Assembly: GCA_001800945.1 (NCBI GenBank)
Contig: MGWJ01000039.1
Location: forward strand, 1-9,737
Source: Flavobacteria bacterium RIFCSPLOWO2_12_FULL_31_7
GTDB taxonomy: Bacteria > Bacteroidota > Bacteroidia > Flavobacteriales > Flavobacteriaceae
Reading direction: 5' to 3'
DNA: 9,737 nt
Part shown: positions 6,899 to 9,737 of the stretch, in pieces
Numbering within the stretch: position 1 is the first letter of the stretch
Layout of the letters: the number at the start of each line of letters is the position of its first letter
Program-made: the position numbers and the translations under genes
The notes under the pieces: generated by a model
What the model saw: the letters and a program-made list of their open reading frames with translations, nothing else
The model's database searches: none
What the model was told of the DNA's origin: nothing

Positions 6899-6945
6899 GC
6901 CTAATTAAATTTGTTTAAACTCAAATTTAATTAGGCGTTTTTTTT
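6899..6945 (+). terminator. Strong intrinsic terminator of the three-gene operon
   Basis: A perfect 15-bp stem, gcctaattaaatttg (6899-6913) with caaatttaattaggc (6922-6936), encloses an 8-nt loop. It is followed by G and eight T (6938-6945). The T-run is only on the plus-strand side, so it ends transcription coming from the three-gene operon and isolates it from the mobilization genes. Confidence 0.92.
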
Positions 6946-7083
6946 ATGAATTATTTTAAATGGAAATCTAATAAACTAAAGATAATTCCAATTTACTATT
7001 TCCTTCAAGCATTACTTTTCCCTTTTTTTTTTAAAAAAACACTATACTTAAAAAACCAAATAAACCCCACTGCTCTACTTTGC

Positions 7084-7207
7084 CTAACTAATCGGTTAGT
7101 CACGAAGCAAGCCATGTTTTTGTTAGCAAAAACTCTCCCTACAGTCGAATGGCTTGGCAGGGTTGCACCCCACACCCCGCTTTAAATTCAATATGATGGC
7201 TAAGCCA
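7084..7207 (+). other. Candidate origin of transfer (oriT): nested inverted repeats plus GC-rich patch
   Basis: Several repeats are packed together: actaa/ttagt (7087-7091 and 7096-7100, loop tcgg), caagccat/atggcttg (7108-7115 and 7149-7156), and inside that pair gtttttg/caaaaac (7116-7122 and 7127-7133, loop ttag). Next come gggt/accc (7160-7163 and 7167-7170), a doubled cacccc (7166-7171 and 7173-7178), and tggct/agcca (7197-7201 and 7203-7207). The GC-rich patch at 7151-7180 stands out in AT-rich DNA. Its position upstream of mobC and the relaxase gene is where Bacteroidota mobilizable elements keep oriT. The exact nick site cannot be read. Confidence 0.55.
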
Positions 7208-7316
7208 AAGTTTTTATTTAATCCGTTAAAATGAAGAATTTAAAATTTATATAATTCTTGTTTTTATAACTCTTTTTAAAATTGATGTTTATTTTTTAAT
7301 GTAACATAAATCAAAT

Positions 7317-7347
7317 TTTACCGTACATAAAACTCCTGTACGGTAAA
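7317..7347. repeat. Perfect 11-bp inverted repeat upstream of mobC
   Basis: tttaccgtaca (7317-7327) and tgtacggtaaa (7337-7347) are exact reverse complements separated by 9 nt. The arm centres are about 20 bp apart, roughly two helical turns, which fits a dimeric DNA-binding protein. It lies just before the proposed mob promoter, so it may be an operator, a MobC (relaxosome) binding site, or part of oriT. Confidence 0.65.
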
Positions 7348-7352
7348 CTGTA

Positions 7353-7380
7353 TTTGCTATCTTTTACTATAATAAATTTG
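7353..7380 (+). promoter_or_regulatory. Possible Bacteroidota-type promoter for the mob operon
   Basis: TTTG (7353-7356), 16 nt, then TAAATTTG (7373-7380), a full match to the -7 consensus with slightly short spacing. Start of transcription would be near 7387, about 40 nt before the mobC ATG. The inverted repeat at 7317-7347 ends 5 nt upstream of the -33 element. Confidence 0.45.
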
Positions 7381-7428
7381 TCATGTAGTTAAAATTCAAG
7401 TGTGGGAATTAATAAATTTAATTAGAAA

Positions 7429-7782
7429 ATGGCAAGACCAAAAAAATCATTCAAAAACTTAAAACTGTTACAAATAAATATTCGTGTGACACTTGAAGAG
7501 CAAATTATTTTGGAAGAATTTTCAAAATTATATGGTGTTAATGTTGTTGAATATATTAGAATAAAAACTCTAAAAAAACAACTTCCAAAACATATTATGT
7601 CTGGAATAAACAGAGAGCTATTAATTGAGTTAAGTCGAGTTGGAAACAACATCAATCAATTAACTAAAAGGGCGAATCAAAACAACTCAAACCTTAATGG
7701 ATTAAAAGATGATTTGTACAATTTAAGTGAATCGCTAAATCAAATTAAAAAACAACTTTTAAATGATAGCAAAACAAATTAA
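7429..7782 (+). CDS. mobC: MobC-family relaxosome accessory protein
   Basis: A 117-aa DNA-binding mobilization protein. In the MobC family these bind near the nick site and help the relaxase open the DNA at oriT. The N-terminus is basic (MARPKKSFKN) and followed by a beta strand, LLQINIRVTLEEQ (13-25), and helices, as in ribbon-helix-helix proteins. The family signature LSRVGNNINQLTKRAN is at 68-83. The C-terminal part (85-110) is a likely coiled coil. Its length is normal for small Bacteroidota mobilization systems. The relaxase gene starts within its last codons (20-nt overlap), so the two are translated together. The non-coding oriT candidate lies directly upstream. Confidence 0.9.
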   Translation: MARPKKSFKNLKLLQINIRVTLEEQIILEEFSKLYGVNVVEYIRIKTLKKQLPKHIMSGINRELLIELSRVGNNINQLTKRANQNNSNLNGLKDDLYNLSESLNQIKKQLLNDSKTN

Positions 7783-8698
7783 AGGAAAAGACTTTTACAG
7801 ACTACTTGCATATAATCAGAAAAAAGTTGACAAAGAACAAGGTTGCATTATTGATTCGAATATTTCACCTGGTTCTGTAGTTCAACAAACGAAAGAATTC
7901 AATATAGTTCGTCAACTTCGACCAAACTTATCCAAAGTGGTTTATCATACTTCTTTAAATCTACCCTACTCGGATAAACTTACAGATGATGAATTTGGAA
8001 ACTTAGCAAGAGATTATTTGAAAGGAATGGGATTTGACGATAACCAATACATTGTTTACAAACATACAGACCAAGATCATTCACACATTCATATTGTTGC
8101 TAACAGGGTCAAATTTTCTGGAGATGTGGTTTCAGATAGTCAAGATTATAAACGAAGTGAAACACTTATTAGACATCTTGAAAAAAAGTACAAGCTGACT
8201 GAACTGGTACAAAAAGAGGAATCCAATGTTTTAACAAAAGGGGAAATTGAGAAATGTATTCGTACAGGCGAAGTTCCAGATAGATTAAAACTCCTAAACA
8301 TAATAACAGAAATTTTGAAACAAAATCTAAAGTTAAACGAGTTTGTTGAAAAACTGGAAAAGAAAAACATTAATACAAAATTAAACACAAGTTCAAATGG
8401 AACTATTTCTGGGATTTCATTTGAATATAAAAACACTACCTACAAAGGCAGTAAAATACATAAAAATTTATCCTGGAATAACTTAAAAACAAAATTAAAT
8501 CATGAACAAAAGCGAGACAATAATCCTATTTCAACGATTGATACTGGAAATAGAGAAATTAGAAAAGAAACAAGCGGAATTATCAGTGCAACTGAAAAAC
8601 ACAGGGAACACGATAATAGAAAACCAAAAGATAATTTGGGGGAAACTAAAGGAAATGAAATAAAAAACAAACCAAAATTTAAATTTAGAAGACATTAA
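7763..8698 (+). CDS. Relaxase / mobilization nuclease (MobA/VirD2 type, MOBP-like)
   Basis: A 311-aa relaxase, the enzyme that nicks one strand at oriT, becomes covalently attached through a tyrosine and leads the DNA into the recipient. The N-terminal domain has likely catalytic tyrosine candidates at Tyr12 and Tyr17 (FYRLLAYNQ). The metal-binding motif HTDQDHSHIHIVANRV is at 101-116, with His106, His108 and His110. The stretch SGISFEYKNTTYKGSKIHKN (216-235) is typical of the C-terminal half of small Bacteroidota relaxases. The tail (250-311) is charged and low in complexity. Its length matches intact small relaxases, so it is probably functional. There are no conjugation pore genes in the window; transfer would depend on a helper element. 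Confidence 0.93.
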   Translation: MIAKQIKGKDFYRLLAYNQKKVDKEQGCIIDSNISPGSVVQQTKEFNIVRQLRPNLSKVVYHTSLNLPYSDKLTDDEFGNLARDYLKGMGFDDNQYIVYKHTDQDHSHIHIVANRVKFSGDVVSDSQDYKRSETLIRHLEKKYKLTELVQKEESNVLTKGEIEKCIRTGEVPDRLKLLNIITEILKQNLKLNEFVEKLEKKNINTKLNTSSNGTISGISFEYKNTTYKGSKIHKNLSWNNLKTKLNHEQKRDNNPISTIDTGNREIRKETSGIISATEKHREHDNRKPKDNLGETKGNEIKNKPKFKFRRH

Positions 8699-8700
8699 AT

Positions 8701-8886
8701 ATGAAAGCAGAAACTGCATACCATGTAATACAAGCACTTCCAGAAGCGGAAGTAGCTCGCTTGTATACTATGCTTGGTGTGCAATCTGCTTTAATAACTA
8801 AACCTAAAACCTCTACTAAAAAGAAAGTTTTAATTTCTGATGCAGAAGCTACGGAGTATTTGCTTCGTAAACTAAAAAGAAGCTAA
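8701..8886 (+). CDS. Small protein downstream of the relaxase, function unknown
   Basis: A 61-aa protein starting 2 nt after the relaxase stop, so it probably belongs to the mob transcript. It begins MKAETAYHVIQALPEAEVAR and ends with a basic segment (KPKTSTKKK, 34-42) followed by LISDAEATEYLLRKLKRS. I have an impression that similar short proteins accompany mobile elements in Bacteroidota, but cannot prove it. The C-terminal helix looks a little like a DNA-binding or excisionase helix; this is weak. Codon use looks slightly less AT-biased than in the relaxase gene (GCAGAAGCGGAAGTAGCTCGC), consistent with a real gene. Confidence 0.7.
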   Translation: MKAETAYHVIQALPEAEVARLYTMLGVQSALITKPKTSTKKKVLISDAEATEYLLRKLKRS

Positions 8887-8908
8887 AATAAGGAACTTGT
8901 TCTAAAAT

Positions 8909-9511
8909 CTAACTTAAAGTTATTCTTTCTTTAGCAAATTTTGTAACTGTTATTCTGTTTACTCCTAAAATTCTTCCAATTGCACTATAAGATACATTTT
9001 TGTCAAGTAGTTTTTTTACTTGTAACTCTTTACCAGACAATTTTACTTTTGAAGATTTTTTACCAACAGGTCTTCCTAAAATAACTCCTTCAGCTTTTTT
9101 TCTAGCTAAAGCTTCTTTTGTTCTTTGTGAAATTAAATTTCTTTCAATTTCAGCCGAAAGACCAAAAGCAAATGCTAAAACTTTAGATTGAATATCTTCA
9201 CCCAATCTGTAATTATCTTTTATCGTCCAAATTTGAACTTCTTTTTTCATGCAAAAATTTAAAACTTCCATTATCATAAAAAGAGAACGTCCAAGTCTTG
9301 ATAGTTCAGAACAAATTAAAATATCATCTTTTTTCGTTTTTTTTAAAAGTTTACCTAAAGTTCTCTTATCTACCTCTTTTGTTCCTGATATTGTTTCTTC
9401 AATCCATTTTTCTATAACTAAATTATTTTTTATTGCAAATTGATTTATTTCAAATCTTTGATTTTCTACTGTTTGTTTGTCAGTGCTTACTCTAATGTAT
9501 CCGTATATCAT
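8909..9511 (-). CDS. Serine site-specific recombinase, Mpi-type DNA invertase/resolvase family
   Basis: A 200-aa small serine recombinase, close in style to the Bacteroides master DNA invertase Mpi. It cuts and rejoins DNA through a phosphoserine link, inverting or deleting segments between short sites. The catalytic domain starts MIYGYIRVSTDKQ with Arg7 and nucleophile Ser9. The active-site loop SELSRLGRS (68-76) has Arg72 and Arg75. The dimer helix holds AEIERNLISQRTKEAL (120-135). The C-terminal helix-turn-helix is SYSAIGRILGVNRITVTKFA (174-193). Full length, no defect seen. Its stop faces the small mob-linked gene (22 nt apart, convergent). Its start is 31 nt from the truncated methyltransferase frame, which could be its substrate. 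It could instead serve as a resolvase for the mobile element. Confidence 0.93.
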   Translation of the reverse strand: MIYGYIRVSTDKQTVENQRFEINQFAIKNNLVIEKWIEETISGTKEVDKRTLGKLLKKTKKDDILICSELSRLGRSLFMIMEVLNFCMKKEVQIWTIKDNYRLGEDIQSKVLAFAFGLSAEIERNLISQRTKEALARKKAEGVILGRPVGKKSSKVKLSGKELQVKKLLDKNVSYSAIGRILGVNRITVTKFAKERITLS

Positions 9512-9542
9512 TTTGTTTGTAAAAATAGTTATAATTAAATGA

Positions 9543-9737
9543 CCTATTTTGAGAGGTAGAGATATTAAGAAATATTCGTACGAGTTTGCAGATTTATATA
9601 TAATTACAACTTTCCCAAGTTTAAAAATTGATATTGAAATGTATTCTGCTGTAAAACAACATCTTTTGAGTTTTGGTTTTGACAGATTAAAACAAACTGG
9701 TGATGTTGGTTCAAGGAAAAAAAGTAATAATAAATGG
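9543..9737 (+). pseudogene. 5'-truncated C-terminal target-recognition region of an Eco57I/PglX-like methyltransferase (type IIG or BREX), runs off the right edge
   Basis: An open frame of 65 codons, from CCT at 9543 to the window end, lacks a start and has TGA directly before it (9540-9542). It reads PILRGRDIKKYSYEFADLYI and continues with TTFPSLKIDIEMYSAVKQH, LLSFGFDRLKQTG, then GSRKKSNNKW. This is the usual start of the TaqI-like specificity domain in type IIG restriction-methylation enzymes and BREX PglX, where KPILRGRDI(K/R)(R/K)Y follows the methyltransferase domain. The catalytic part is absent. Either the gene was cut by insertion of the element on the left, or this is a silent recognition cassette that recombination can join to a complete 5' half elsewhere. 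The adjacent invertase favours the second option; the window cannot prove it. Confidence 0.75.
9576..9583. repeat. 8-bp palindrome TCGTACGA inside the methyltransferase fragment, possible recombination core
   Basis: The palindrome tcgtacga sits 65 bp from the recombinase start, within codons for Tyr-Ser-Tyr-Glu of the conserved domain start. Small serine recombinases use short dyad sites with a 2-bp central overlap, so it could be the crossover core. No second copy occurs in the window. It could also be chance. Confidence 0.3.

Larger units (their letters stand above)
6946..7428 (+). other. Non-coding upstream region of the mobilization genes
   Basis: About 480 bp without a credible gene. 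A 79-codon open frame (6946-7185) exists, but its composition looks random and it crosses the nested inverted repeats, so I do not call it. From 6946 to about 7080 I see only AT-rich DNA with a T10A7 tract (7023-7039). The middle part carries the oriT candidate, and the right part an 11-bp inverted repeat and a promoter, each listed separately. Position 7208-7316 shows nothing I can name. Confidence 0.6.

Noticed and set aside
7023..7039. T10A7 tract as a terminator or phase-variable switch
   Set aside because: No loop for a hairpin and no gene whose frame it would control.
6946..7185. 79-codon plus-strand open frame after the terminator
   Set aside because: Its ATG follows the terminator T-run at once, the translation looks random (homopolymer FPFFFKK), and its second half is the inverted-repeat-rich oriT candidate.
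7422..7655. Minus-strand frame of 77 codons opposite mobC
   Set aside because: Shadow of mobC; no family resemblance and no promoter.
8146..8737. Two minus-strand frames (96 and 68 codons) opposite the relaxase
   Set aside because: Phe/Ser-rich translations typical of the antisense of Lys/Glu-rich AT-rich genes.
8887..8908. gaac/gttc stem as a bidirectional terminator between the small gene and the recombinase
   Set aside because: Only 4 bp with a 2-nt loop; too weak to call.
1..9737. CRISPR array, tRNA or rRNA genes
   Set aside because: No regularly spaced direct repeats and no cloverleaf or ribosomal RNA sequence seen by eye.

Overview
The window is AT-rich and reads as a member of the Bacteroidota, probably a Flavobacteriaceae-like genome. 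The evidence is the low GC, TTTG/TAnnTTTG-type promoters in place of -35/-10 boxes, the absence of strong Shine-Dalgarno sites, and several protein types typical of the phylum (DUF6660-like protein, Mpi-type invertase, small Bacteroides-style relaxase). It could be a chromosome or a large plasmid; the sequence does not decide this.

Region 1 (1-4830, all minus strand, transcribed right to left) is a redox and metal cluster: a di-heme c-type lipoprotein oxidoreductase, a small Rieske lipoprotein, an outer-membrane porin-like barrel, a small Cys/His-rich DUF6660-like exported protein, and the N-terminal 478 residues of a CzcA-type RND metal pump that runs off the left edge. The first three genes are tightly coupled (1-nt gap, then a 4-nt ATGA overlap). 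A good promoter (TTTG-N20-TAGTTTTG) lies just upstream and fixes the start of the first gene. The last two genes are a recurrent Bacteroidota metal-efflux pair.

Region 2 (about 4920-6945, plus strand) is a compact three-gene operon of proteins I do not recognise (187, 262 and about 164 aa). Two hairpins lie before it and a perfect 15-bp-stem intrinsic terminator follows it. The first protein is very acidic. The second ends in an alternating Gly-Lys/Gly-Arg tail encoded by five tandem hexamers. The third is basic. Nearly matching AT-rich inverted repeats bracket the unit. This is the best candidate for an undescribed cargo system, next to mobilization genes.

Region 3 (6946-8886, plus strand) is a mobilization module: about 480 bp of non-coding DNA with nested inverted repeats and a local GC-rich patch (oriT candidate), an 11-bp perfect inverted repeat, a plausible promoter, then mobC, a MOBP-like relaxase and a 61-aa conserved-looking small protein.

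Region 4 (8909-9737) holds a Mpi-type serine invertase on the minus strand. Starting 31 bp from its start codon is a 5'-truncated plus-strand reading frame that matches the target-recognition part of Eco57I/PglX-like (type IIG or BREX) methyltransferases. The homology begins abruptly right after a stop codon, as expected for an insertion junction or for a silent, switchable specificity cassette served by the adjacent invertase.
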